DNA of 64,000 nucleotides from DATLXU01 sp035575515 (GTDB lineage Bacteria; Acidobacteriota; Blastocatellia; UBA7656). A program made the translations under genes and the position numbers. The notes under the pieces were generated by a model. That model made no database searches. It was not told the origin of the DNA and worked only from the letters and a program-made list of their open reading frames with translations. Below, piece after piece: positions 8,468-16,633 of the stretch; positions within the stretch are counted from its first letter, which is position 1, and each line of letters opens with the position of its first letter. The stretch spans positions 1 to 64,000 of the forward strand of contig DATLXU010000015.1 of assembly GCA_035575515.1 (NCBI GenBank), written 5' to 3'.

Positions 8468-9556
8468 ATGAGCGGCTCAATACAGAAGAAAGGAATTCAC
8501 TCGAAGACATTTATGCTCAAATGGGATCGCAATCGCAAATATGCCAAGTCAATCCTCGATACAATCGGACTCACGCCGCTTGTTAGACTCAACCGCGTGA
8601 CCGCAGACATCAAGCCTGAAATACTCGTCAAGATGGAATACTTCAGCCCTTCAGGTTCGCTCAAAGACCGCATCTACCTCAACATGATCGAAAAGGCCGA
8701 GCGGCGCGGTGAGTTGCGCGAAGGCATGACGATACTCGAATGCTCCACAGGCAACGCTGGCATCGCCTGTTCATTCGTCGCGGCGGTCAAAGGCTATCCG
8801 TGCATAATCGTTATGCCCGAAGGCATGAGCGAAGAGCGAAAGAAGATGGATGTGGCCTACGGGACGGAGATGGTTTACACGCCCGGCGGCGAATCCGACG
8901 TCGACCTCGCGCTTGCAAAGCTGGAAGAGATTCGCAACAAGGACCCGGAAAAGTACTGGGTTCCATCGCAGTTCGATAACCCCGACAACATCAAAGCTCA
9001 CTATCGAACAACCGGCCCTGAAATCTGGGAGCAGACTAAGGGCAAGCTCGACGCTTATGTTGCGACTCAAGGCACGGGCGGGCAGCTCACGGGCATTGGC
9101 CGCTACCTGCGCAAGCAGAAAAAAAAGATAAAGCTCTACGCGGGCGAGCCAGCCGAGTGCCCTTTGCTATCGCGCCGCGAATGGGGCGAGCACAAAATCG
9201 AAGGGATAGGCGATGGGTTTGTTCCGCGCGATCTGGATTTGAGCCTTCTCGATGGCATCGTAACCATCAAATCCGATGAAGCAATTGAGATGGCGCGACG
9301 GCTTGCGCGCGAAGAAGGGATATTTTGCGGCATCTCTTCGGGGGCAAACGTAGTGGCGGCGATAAAGCTTGCGCGCAAGCATCCGAAGATGAAGCGCATC
9401 GTCACAATGATATGTGATTCCGGGCAGCGGTACTTTTCGACTGAGTTGTGCGGCTCGCCAAAGCATATTGAATCGCCTGAGCGCGAGCATCCAATTGACG
9501 ACTACACGCGCGAGCAGTTGGACAAGTATCAAAGCAAGTGGGAAATCATTGAGTAG
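8468..9556 (+). CDS. Cysteine synthase / cystathionine beta-synthase family PLP enzyme
   Basis: 362 residues of the fold-type II PLP family, whose best-known members make cysteine from O-acetylserine and sulfide. The PLP Lys is K66 in PSGSLKDR. The substrate loop reads ECSTGNAG (91-98) instead of the usual TSGNTG, and a glycine-rich phosphate loop is present (GTGGQLTGIG). The C-terminus has no CBS regulatory domains. The altered loop warns that the acceptor substrate may not be O-acetylserine. An internal ATG at 8513 would remove 15 poorly conserved residues and is a possible alternative start. Together with thrC it suggests sulfur and threonine amino-acid synthesis. Confidence 0.85.
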   Translation: MSGSIQKKGIHSKTFMLKWDRNRKYAKSILDTIGLTPLVRLNRVTADIKPEILVKMEYFSPSGSLKDRIYLNMIEKAERRGELREGMTILECSTGNAGIACSFVAAVKGYPCIIVMPEGMSEERKKMDVAYGTEMVYTPGGESDVDLALAKLEEIRNKDPEKYWVPSQFDNPDNIKAHYRTTGPEIWEQTKGKLDAYVATQGTGGQLTGIGRYLRKQKKKIKLYAGEPAECPLLSRREWGEHKIEGIGDGFVPRDLDLSLLDGIVTIKSDEAIEMARRLAREEGIFCGISSGANVVAAIKLARKHPKMKRIVTMICDSGQRYFSTELCGSPKHIESPEREHPIDDYTREQLDKYQSKWEIIE

Positions 9557-9592
9557 GGGTTGGGGGATGGGAAGAAAGGGGGGTTGATAAAT

Positions 9593-9958
9593 ATGTCCGT
9601 CAACAGCTTTCGCGACCTTGGGGTTTGGCAAGCGGGAAAGGATTTGGTAGAAGAGATTTATCGTTTGAGACAAACGTTTCCGCCGCAAGAGGCTTATGGT
9701 CTGACAAGCCAGATGAGACGGGCAGCAATTTCCGTCCCTTCAAACATAGCTGAAGGCCATGCGAGAGAGCATAGCAAAGTATACCTCCACCACATTTCAA
9801 TGGCGCAGGCATCTTTAGCAGAATTGCAAACCCAGATGGAAATCGCTGGGCGCTTAAGGTACTTACAACCGGATATGGTCAACATATCTCTGGCACAAGC
9901 TATATCTCTCAGCAAACAACTTCATGCGTTACGCAATGCTTTAACGAAGAGGGATTAA
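9593..9958 (+). CDS. Four-helix-bundle protein (S23 / 23S rRNA intervening-sequence family)
   Basis: 121 residues, all helical, with the family signatures SFRDLGVWQ, LTSQMRRAAISVPSNIAEG and SLAELQTQM. The family was first seen inside intervening sequences of 23S rRNA genes, but many copies, like this one, stand alone. Its function is unknown, and the fold forms pentamers in solved structures. I chose the ATG at 9593 because a G-rich ribosome site (9577-9583) precedes it. It is wedged between the cysteine synthase-like gene (37 bases upstream) and thrC (5 bases downstream), as an inserted cassette would be. Confidence 0.9.
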   Translation: MSVNSFRDLGVWQAGKDLVEEIYRLRQTFPPQEAYGLTSQMRRAAISVPSNIAEGHAREHSKVYLHHISMAQASLAELQTQMEIAGRLRYLQPDMVNISLAQAISLSKQLHALRNALTKRD

Positions 9959-9962
9959 GCTT

Positions 9963-11219
9963 ATGCCCCAACCCCTGAACGTCATTGGCTTGAAATGCGT
10001 AGAGTGCGCGCGCGAGTTTCGCATCGGCGAAGTTGAATACGTGTGCGCTGAGTGCAGCGGCAATCTCGATGTACAGTATGACTACGAGCGCATTGGGAGA
10101 CAGTTGAGCAAAGCCGGGCTTGCTGAGGATCGCAACTTCACGATGTGGCGATACCGCGCGCTGCTTCCCATTGAAGATTTATCACCTGTGCCGCCGCTCA
10201 CAGTCGGATGGACTCCGGTTTATGATTCAAAGTTGCTGGCGGAAAAGTATTCAGTCAGACAGCTCTTGCTAAAAGACGACGGGCGCAATCCTACGGCTTC
10301 ATTCAAAGACCGTCCGAGCGCGCTGGCCGTAGTCAAAGCGCGCGAAATGGGCGCGCAGGTTATCACCACTGCCTCATCGGGCAATGCTGGAAGCGCGCTC
10401 GCAGGAATGTGCGCGAGCGTCGGGATGAAATCTGTGATATTTGTTCCGACCTACGCTCCGGCTGCGAAGATTGCTCAATTGCAAATCTATGGCGCCACTG
10501 TCGCGCTTGTCGAAGGCAGCTACGACGAGGCTTATGATCTTTGCATCGAAGCTGCCAAAACATTTAACTGGTATCAGCGCAGCACAGGGTTCAACCCGTT
10601 TATGGCCGAAGGCAAAAAGACTGCCGCGCTTGAGATAGCCGAGCAACTCGGTTGGAATGTTCCCGACAGGGTTTTTGTCGGCGTGGGCGACGGCTGCATC
10701 ATTGGGGGATTGTGGAAAGGCTTCTGTGATCTTTTCAAGTTGGGATTTATTGAACGGCGACCTCAGTTGATAGGCGTTCAATCTGAAACTGCATCGGCAA
10801 TCGTTGACGCGGCAAATGGCGATGGCTGTTTGCGCGAAGGCCCGGCCCACACGGTTGCCGACAGCATCAACGTAGGCCGTCCGCGCGATGCGACTAAAGC
10901 AATCCGCGCGATTCGAGAATCTAAGGGCTGCGGCGTGAAGGTGAGCGATGAAGAGATAATCGCAAGCATTTCGGAGCTTGCGCGCACGACTGGCGTGTTT
11001 GTTGAGCCTGCGGCTGCGGCCCCTTTTGCGGGATTTAAGAAGATGCAATCGAGCGGCGCGATTAAATCTGACGAGCGCGTGTTGCTGATGCTCACGGGCA
11101 ACGGGTTGAAAGACATCGAGACGGCGCGGCGTTCTGTGAGAGAGCCGTTGCGCATTCGGCCAGATATAAACGAGTTGATCGAAGGCTTGAAGCAAACGTC
11201 ACGCGAAATCACTGTTTGA
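9963..11219 (+). CDS. thrC: Threonine synthase
   Basis: 418 residues. The enzyme converts O-phosphohomoserine to threonine with PLP. The N-terminus carries a zinc-ribbon-like pair, C12/C15 and C28/C31, common in class I-type bacterial and archaeal enzymes. The PLP Lys is K115 in PTASFKDRPS, followed by TASSGNAGSALAGM. The C-terminal FVEPAAAAPFAG and LLTGNGLKD segments are typical. It begins 4 bases after the four-helix-bundle gene and is likely co-transcribed with it. No homoserine kinase or dehydrogenase is nearby. Confidence 0.92.
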   Translation: MPQPLNVIGLKCVECAREFRIGEVEYVCAECSGNLDVQYDYERIGRQLSKAGLAEDRNFTMWRYRALLPIEDLSPVPPLTVGWTPVYDSKLLAEKYSVRQLLLKDDGRNPTASFKDRPSALAVVKAREMGAQVITTASSGNAGSALAGMCASVGMKSVIFVPTYAPAAKIAQLQIYGATVALVEGSYDEAYDLCIEAAKTFNWYQRSTGFNPFMAEGKKTAALEIAEQLGWNVPDRVFVGVGDGCIIGGLWKGFCDLFKLGFIERRPQLIGVQSETASAIVDAANGDGCLREGPAHTVADSINVGRPRDATKAIRAIRESKGCGVKVSDEEIIASISELARTTGVFVEPAAAAPFAGFKKMQSSGAIKSDERVLLMLTGNGLKDIETARRSVREPLRIRPDINELIEGLKQTSREITV

Positions 11220-11290
11220 GTTAGCCGGTGCGCAAAGTAGAATTGTGAAAGGCTAGCCAAACAGCACAGGACTCCGGTAAGGAGGGCGGT

Positions 11291-11848
11291 ATGAGTTCTC
11301 TACCTTTGATAACAGTCAGCGTTGCAGAGTATCTCGAAAACGAAAAGAGCAGCGATGTGCGCCACGAGTATCTTGCCGGACAGGTTTATGCTATGGCGGG
11401 CGTAAGTGCCACGCATAACATTATTGCTGGGAATATGTTTTCCAGGCTGCGCGCTCATTTGCGCGGCGGTCCTTGCCGTGTCTTCATATCCGATATGAAG
11501 GTTTATATCGAAGCGATCGACTTTTTTTATTGTCCCGACGTTGTTGTGACCCGTGACCCGCAGGACACAGGAGATTATTTCAAGACTCGCCCATGCTTGA
11601 TTATAGAAGTCAGTTCGCCAAGCACTGCGGTGACTGACCGCAGAGAAAAGCTGCTTGCTTATCAAAAGCTCGACAGCCTGCGTGAATATGTTTTAATTGC
11701 GCAGGATGAAGTGAAGGTCGAATTCTATGCACGCGATAGAGAAGGCCACTGGTGGCTGCACACACTCGACCCCAAAGGTGAATTGCGCCTGAAATCGGTC
11801 GGCTTGACTATGCCAATAGCAGAAATCTACGATGATGTGAGCTTTTAG
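11291..11848 (+). CDS. Uma2 family (DUF820) putative PD-(D/E)XK nuclease
   Basis: 185 residues. The restriction-endonuclease-like core is visible: D83 in CPDVVV, E106 in LIIEVSSPS and K120 in RREKLLAY. These proteins are abundant in cyanobacteria and acidobacteria and often lie near mobile DNA, but their cellular role is not established. A strong AAGGAGGG ribosome site precedes the ATG. The gene sits alone between thrC and the SsnA-like gene, with no repeats or transposase beside it. Confidence 0.88.
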   Translation: MSSLPLITVSVAEYLENEKSSDVRHEYLAGQVYAMAGVSATHNIIAGNMFSRLRAHLRGGPCRVFISDMKVYIEAIDFFYCPDVVVTRDPQDTGDYFKTRPCLIIEVSSPSTAVTDRREKLLAYQKLDSLREYVLIAQDEVKVEFYARDREGHWWLHTLDPKGELRLKSVGLTMPIAEIYDDVSF

Positions 11849-11878
11849 ACCTGATTGTATTGATACAACTAACATGCC

Positions 11879-13201
11879 ATGCCTTACCTGCTTAGAGACG
11901 CAATTTTAATCACGCTTGATCCACCCAGAGTCGAACAAGAAAACTTGCGCGTTGAAGGCGAATTGATCACCGAGCGTGGCGCGCAGCTTGAGCCTCGCGC
12001 AGGTGATGAAGTGATTTATCTTAATGGCAAACTTGTCATGCCGGGCATGGTCTGCGCGCACACGCATCTTTATTCGGCGCTCGCGCGCGGCATGCCCGCG
12101 CCGCCTCGTGCGCCTCAGAATTTCAGAGAGATTCTTGAACTGGTCTGGTGGCGGCTGGACCGCGCGCTTGATCAAGAGACGATCTATTGGAGCGCGATGG
12201 CGGGCGCGATGGATGCCGCTCGCGCAGGAACTACCTGCCTGTTCGATCATCACGCTTCGCCGTCGCATATCAAAGGCTCGCTCCAAATCGTTCGCAAAGC
12301 GATTGAAAGAGTGGGCTTGCGCGCAGTGCTCTGTTATGAAGTAACTGATCGCGGCGGCTCGCGCAAGCGCAATGAAGGCTTGGATGAGAATCGCGCTTTC
12401 CTTGATTGGGTGAGCCGGTCAAGCAACAAACAAGGTGAGGAGAGTAAGGTGGGACTCTTTCGAGCGATGGCGGGAGCGCACGCTTCGTTCACGCTTTCGA
12501 ATGAATCCCTCGATGGCCTGGCGCGTTTGATGCGCCAGTTTGAAGCAGGAATTCACATCCACGCGGCGGAAGATTTCTGCGACGTTGAAGACGCGCGCTC
12601 AAAGTACGGAATAGGCGTGGTCGAACGATTGGCGAAGCATGGCGCGCTCAACAATAAGACGATCCTTGCGCACGGCATACATCTTGATGACCAAAGCATA
12701 GAGATAGCTCGCGAGGCGGGCGCGTGGTTCGCGCACAATCCCCGCTCGAATATGAATAATCAGGTCGGTTACGCGCCCGTTGAAAAATTTGGCGAACGAG
12801 TCTTGCTCGGAACGGATGGCATCGGCAGCGATATGTTTGACGAATCGCGGTTCGCTTTCTTCAAAGGCCGCGATAATGGTGCTAGGTTCGGCGCTGATTA
12901 CTGGGCACACGTGCTCGCAAATAATCAGCGGATAGCGTCTGAGATGTTCGCCATCAAGCTTGGCGCGTTAAGTCCGGGCGCGGCGGCTGACCTTGTAGTG
13001 CTTGATTATGATTCGCCGACGCCGATCACGGCTGAAAATCTCGCGTGGCACTTCGCCTTCGGCCTTAGTTCCGCTTCGGTAGAAGGCGTGATGGTTAACG
13101 GGCGATTCATCATCAGAGACAGACAGTCGGCATTCGACCATCTCTACGAAGAAGCGCGCAGGGCAAGCAAGAAGTTATGGGATAAGCTGCGCGAGCTTTA
13201 G
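11879..13201 (+). CDS. SsnA-like cytosine deaminase-family amidohydrolase
   Basis: 440 residues of the metal-dependent amidohydrolase superfamily, closest by memory to SsnA/chlorohydrolase proteins. Metal-binding elements are H61 and H63 (CAHTHLYS), a His in IHIHAAED, a His in LAHGIHLD and an Asp in GTDGIGSDM. SsnA genes are often found beside molybdenum hydroxylases and purine-catabolism genes. Such a hydroxylase lies 8 kb upstream here, and a nitrilase-type amidase lies 1 kb downstream. The substrate is unknown. A deaminated or dechlorinated heterocycle is plausible. Confidence 0.82.
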   Translation: MPYLLRDAILITLDPPRVEQENLRVEGELITERGAQLEPRAGDEVIYLNGKLVMPGMVCAHTHLYSALARGMPAPPRAPQNFREILELVWWRLDRALDQETIYWSAMAGAMDAARAGTTCLFDHHASPSHIKGSLQIVRKAIERVGLRAVLCYEVTDRGGSRKRNEGLDENRAFLDWVSRSSNKQGEESKVGLFRAMAGAHASFTLSNESLDGLARLMRQFEAGIHIHAAEDFCDVEDARSKYGIGVVERLAKHGALNNKTILAHGIHLDDQSIEIAREAGAWFAHNPRSNMNNQVGYAPVEKFGERVLLGTDGIGSDMFDESRFAFFKGRDNGARFGADYWAHVLANNQRIASEMFAIKLGALSPGAAADLVVLDYDSPTPITAENLAWHFAFGLSSASVEGVMVNGRFIIRDRQSAFDHLYEEARRASKKLWDKLREL

Positions 13202-13333
13202 CCTCTGAACAATTCCGAACAATAATTCATTGCTGACCATGCGTTGCTCTGCTTTGTTCTCCTTTGGTATTGTTTTCTGGCCTTCAGGGAATAAATCGAA
13301 GGTTGCTGATTTTATTCTGAATCGGAAAGCGGT

Positions 13334-14206
13334 ATGCCACGAACAATCAACCGTTATCATCAATCTAACACGCGGCAGCCGCGTCTGCTCATCTTGCGCA
13401 TAACAGTTATTGCCTTCGCTATTGTTTCAATTTCGCTCGCAGGTTGTTCGTCAGCGCCGCAGAGCAACTCATCTCAAATGCCGTCTGCCGGTCAATCAAG
13501 CGGCAGCAGCCCACAGGCGGCCTTAAATAATAATCCGGTTGGCGCACCTGCTCCGCCCGCATCGCAGTCTTGCGCCGATGCGCTGGCAAAGGGCACGGCT
13601 CCGAAAGAGACGATGGAAGTCAACAAGGCTGTGATGGTCACGGTTGAGTTGAATTTCGGCGGGCGCGTGCCGAGCATCGCGGAGGCGATCACTCAGGTTG
13701 AGCGCTGCTACAAGACAGACGACGGAACGAACACACGAACGTTCGCCATACTCGACGCTTACGGCGAGCCTACGCCAGACGGCAAGCTGCTTCACATGTC
13801 CATGCACGTGAGCAGCGAAAAGCCCGGCATAGGGATGCTGATATTCAAACGCACGGGAGAAGTCCTCTGGCACAGCCGCATACTGCCCACGACGCAAGTG
13901 TCGCCTCCGAAATCGTTGACGATTCTAATTGATGCAGGCGGCGGCAGGTCGTTTACGGTTGATGGATCGAACAATCCTGCCTCTGTGCTTGATGCGAACG
14001 TGAAAGAACTCGGCCAGCCCGTGAAATCAATCTGGGCTGACGGGACAGAGCGCGAGGTCACGTTTATCTACAGCGCGTGTGGCTGTCCCGTGAAGGTGAT
14101 GGCTCGCCGAGTCGGGGATCGCTTCGTGCGCACAAAGGATACTCCGGTGATATTTCCTGATGACCCTGCGGCGGTGCAGACCATCGCTCGATTGATGCGC
14201 TGGTGA
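13334..14206 (+). CDS. Hypothetical lipoprotein
   Basis: 290 residues. A hydrophobic segment (about 19-37) ends in the lipobox LAGC, so the mature protein should be lipid-anchored at the cell envelope. A Ser/Pro/Gln-rich low-complexity linker follows to about residue 75, then a globular domain with four Cys (SCADAL, ERCYK, SACGCP). I do not recognise the domain. It begins 132 bases after the SsnA-like gene and is followed closely by the amidase gene, so it may be co-transcribed, but nothing links it to their chemistry. Confidence 0.75.
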   Translation: MPRTINRYHQSNTRQPRLLILRITVIAFAIVSISLAGCSSAPQSNSSQMPSAGQSSGSSPQAALNNNPVGAPAPPASQSCADALAKGTAPKETMEVNKAVMVTVELNFGGRVPSIAEAITQVERCYKTDDGTNTRTFAILDAYGEPTPDGKLLHMSMHVSSEKPGIGMLIFKRTGEVLWHSRILPTTQVSPPKSLTILIDAGGGRSFTVDGSNNPASVLDANVKELGQPVKSIWADGTEREVTFIYSACGCPVKVMARRVGDRFVRTKDTPVIFPDDPAAVQTIARLMRW

Positions 14207-14238
14207 ATTTTAAATACGAATCAGAGGAGAATTATTTT

Positions 14239-15108
14239 ATGCCGAATGTTGTGAGATGCGGTCTTATTCAAGCTGCTAATGCAGAGCCAGCCGAAAGCCC
14301 TATTGAAAAGATCAAGCGCGCGATGATTGACAAGCATATCGCGATGATCGAAGAGGCTGCGAAGAAGGGCGTTCAGATTACCTGCCTGCAAGAGCTATTT
14401 TACGGCCCGTACTTCCCTGCCGAGCAGAACCCGCACTGGTACGATCTTGTCGAGCGCATACCCGATGGCCCGACGACTCGATTGATGCAGGAGATCGCCA
14501 AGCAACACAAGATGGCAATGGTCGTGCCGATATATGAAGAAGAGATGACGGGCGTTTATTACAACACGGCTGCGGTGATTGACGCTGACGGCAAATATCT
14601 GGGCAAGTACCGCAAGACTCACATACCGCACTGTCTGCCGGGATTTTGGGAGAAGTTCTATTTCACGCCGGGCAATACGGGCTTTCCGACCTTTGAAACC
14701 AAGTACGCAAGAGTCGGGGTTTACATCTGCTATGACCGCCATTTCCCCGAAGGCGCGCGGGCGCTCGGATTGAACGGCGCTGAGATAGTTTTCATTCCGT
14801 CGGCGACGACCAAAGGCCATGCGGATTATTTATGGGAGCTTGAGCAGCGCGCGCACGCCGTTGCGAATGGATATTTCGTCGGGACGATCAATCGCGTGGG
14901 CACGGAAGCGCCATGGAACATCGGCGAGTTCTTCGGCTCATCCTACTTCTGCAACCCCGACGGGCGCATCCTCGCTAAAGGCAGCGAAGACAAAGATGAG
15001 CTTATCGTGGCCGACCTTGATTTAGATGAGATAAAAGAAGTGCGCACGCACTGGCAATTCTACCGCGACCGTCGGCCTGATATGTACGATCAGCTTTGTG
15101 GGAAGTGA
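14239..15108 (+). CDS. Nitrilase-superfamily amidohydrolase (N-carbamoylputrescine amidase / beta-ureidopropionase type)
   Basis: 289 residues. The catalytic triad is E52 (CLQELFYGPYF), K126 (KYRKTHIP) and C164 (VYICYDRHFPEG). The sequence is closest to enzymes that hydrolyse N-carbamoyl groups, releasing CO2 and NH3 from N-carbamoylputrescine or N-carbamoyl-beta-alanine. No agmatine deiminase or dihydropyrimidinase is adjacent, so the pathway is not settled. I chose the ATG at 14239 because AGAGGAGA lies at proper distance. An in-frame ATG at 14203 overlaps the lipoprotein gene and adds residues unlike the family. Confidence 0.88.
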   Translation: MPNVVRCGLIQAANAEPAESPIEKIKRAMIDKHIAMIEEAAKKGVQITCLQELFYGPYFPAEQNPHWYDLVERIPDGPTTRLMQEIAKQHKMAMVVPIYEEEMTGVYYNTAAVIDADGKYLGKYRKTHIPHCLPGFWEKFYFTPGNTGFPTFETKYARVGVYICYDRHFPEGARALGLNGAEIVFIPSATTKGHADYLWELEQRAHAVANGYFVGTINRVGTEAPWNIGEFFGSSYFCNPDGRILAKGSEDKDELIVADLDLDEIKEVRTHWQFYRDRRPDMYDQLCGK

Positions 15109-15158
15109 TAAAATGACCAACAGTCCTTAAGCGTTAATCTACCCGTTCATCATCTCTT

Positions 15159-16160
15159 TTATGAGAAAGCGTCAATCATCTCGCGCACGTCATCGCCCAA
15201 CGGATAAAGCACGGGGCAGGTGCAGCCCGCCTCTATATATTCGCGCACTTTCGCGCGGCACTCATCGGGCGTGCCCGATGCCGTGATGAGTTGCACAACA
15301 TCATCAGGAACAAGCTTCATCGCCTCGCGGATCTGCTGCTCTTCGGCAGGCCACGTGAGGACCCTGCCTATCTCGTCAAGTAAATCCTGGCTCACGCCGC
15401 TAGCTTTCATTATGTGCGACTGCTGGCCAAGATATTGAGTGACCAGCTCGCGAGCGTTATCGAGAGCGCGCGCTCGGTCTTCGTCTAATGAGCAGACTAT
15501 CAACTGTGGGCGGTCAATCGAGTCGAGCGAGCGATTCGCTCTGTTTGCTCCTATCTTCAGATGCTCCATCGCTTCGCGGTTGTATGCGGGCGAGACCAGA
15601 TAATTAAGCAGCACGCCGTCGGCCACTTCGCCCGCAAGCTCCATCATCTTCATTCCGGTAGCTCCGATATAAATCGGCACGTCTTTCGGTGAGCGGTCGC
15701 CGTGAACGATGTCAATCTCTATATCTTCGACCTGAACGAATTCGCCTTTGAATGTGACCTTCTCCATAGCAAGCAACCGGCGCACGACTTCAACCGTTTC
15801 GCGCATGGCTTGAACGGGCTTGCGGCGATTGACTCCGACTTTTGATGCGAGCGGCTCCCACCACACGCCAAGCCCGCAGAGAATTCTTCCCGGCGCGAGG
15901 TCATCAAGCGTTGAAAAAGTCGCGGCAACAAGCGCGGCGTTGCGCGTCCAATTATTAATCACGCCTGAGCCGATTTTGATTCGCTCGGTCGTCGCAGCAT
16001 AAGCGGCCATCGGAACTATCGCATCGCGCACCAATCGAGATTCAGCCTGCCACACGGCTTCAAAGCCGCGCGCCTCCGCATAGCGAACGTACTCGATAGC
16101 ATCGCGCAATGGGTGTTTATCCTGAAGGTAGAGCGCAACGCGATTGAAAGTATCAGTCAT
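15159..16160 (-). CDS. LLM-class flavin/F420-dependent oxidoreductase (Mer-like)
   Basis: 333 residues with the luciferase-like TIM barrel: the N-terminal [33 protein letters not shown] and the cofactor segment [22 protein letters not shown]. The type resembles methylene-tetrahydromethanopterin reductase-like proteins that use F420H2, but FMN cannot be excluded from sequence. Substrate unknown. A GAGGAATAATT ribosome site precedes the ATG. The gene diverges from the VOC/D-aminoacylase pair. Confidence 0.88.
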   Translation of the reverse strand: MTDTFNRVALYLQDKHPLRDAIEYVRYAEARGFEAVWQAESRLVRDAIVPMAAYAATTERIKIGSGVINNWTRNAALVAATFSTLDDLAPGRILCGLGVWWEPLASKVGVNRRKPVQAMRETVEVVRRLLAMEKVTFKGEFVQVEDIEIDIVHGDRSPKDVPIYIGATGMKMMELAGEVADGVLLNYLVSPAYNREAMEHLKIGANRANRSLDSIDRPQLIVCSLDEDRARALDNARELVTQYLGQQSHIMKASGVSQDLLDEIGRVLTWPAEEQQIREAMKLVPDDVVQLITASGTPDECRAKVREYIEAGCTCPVLYPLGDDVREMIDAFS

Positions 16161-16180
16161 AATTATTCCTCGAAAGCGAA

Positions 16181-16208
16181 TTGCAAATTGACTGCGGCAT
16201 TATACAAT
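16181..16208 (+). promoter_or_regulatory. Candidate promoter for the VOC and D-aminoacylase-like genes
   Basis: TTGCAA (16181-16186), 16 bases, TACAAT (16203-16208). Predicted start near 16215, 44 bases before the VOC gene. Confidence 0.4.
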
Positions 16209-16258
16209 GTACGAAGGCGTGAGCAAGCATTGATTCAATAGAGAGAAACGGAGGCTCA

Positions 16259-16633
16259 ATGTTACCGATACGCGGCGTATACGAGATTGCGATTCGCGTC
16301 AAAGAGCTTGCGCGGGCCGAGAGGTTCTACCGCGACGTTCTCGGACTGGAAGAAGGGCTTCGAGATGAAAAGCGCAACTGGCTCTTTCTGCGCGCGGGCG
16401 GTGCGGCTGGCCTGGTTGTGCTTCAGGAAGATAAAGGCGAATGGCCCACGCAACATTTTGCGTTTACGGTTGAGGAAGCCGACATCGAGCGCGCGGCGGC
16501 GATGCTGTGCAAGCGCGGGGTTGAAGTTGAAGGACCAATCTTTCACGAATGGATGCCCGCCCGGTCAATATACTTTTCCGACCCCGATGGCCACGATCTT
16601 GAATTGTGCGCTCCCGTGAGAAAAGAAGGATGA
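16259..16633 (+). CDS. VOC-family (glyoxalase/bleomycin-resistance-like) protein
   Basis: 124 residues forming one vicinal-oxygen-chelate module of paired beta-alpha-beta-beta-beta units. Recognisable elements are YEIAIRVKELARAERFYRD, FLRAGGAAGLVVL, QHFAFTVEEADIE and the C-terminal IYFSDPDGHDLELCAP. The final Glu in HDLEL is the usual metal ligand. Substrate unknown. The TGA overlaps the ATG of the next gene, so the protein may act with the D-aminoacylase-like enzyme. A GGAGG ribosome site precedes it. Confidence 0.88.
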   Translation: MLPIRGVYEIAIRVKELARAERFYRDVLGLEEGLRDEKRNWLFLRAGGAAGLVVLQEDKGEWPTQHFAFTVEEADIERAAAMLCKRGVEVEGPIFHEWMPARSIYFSDPDGHDLELCAPVRKEG

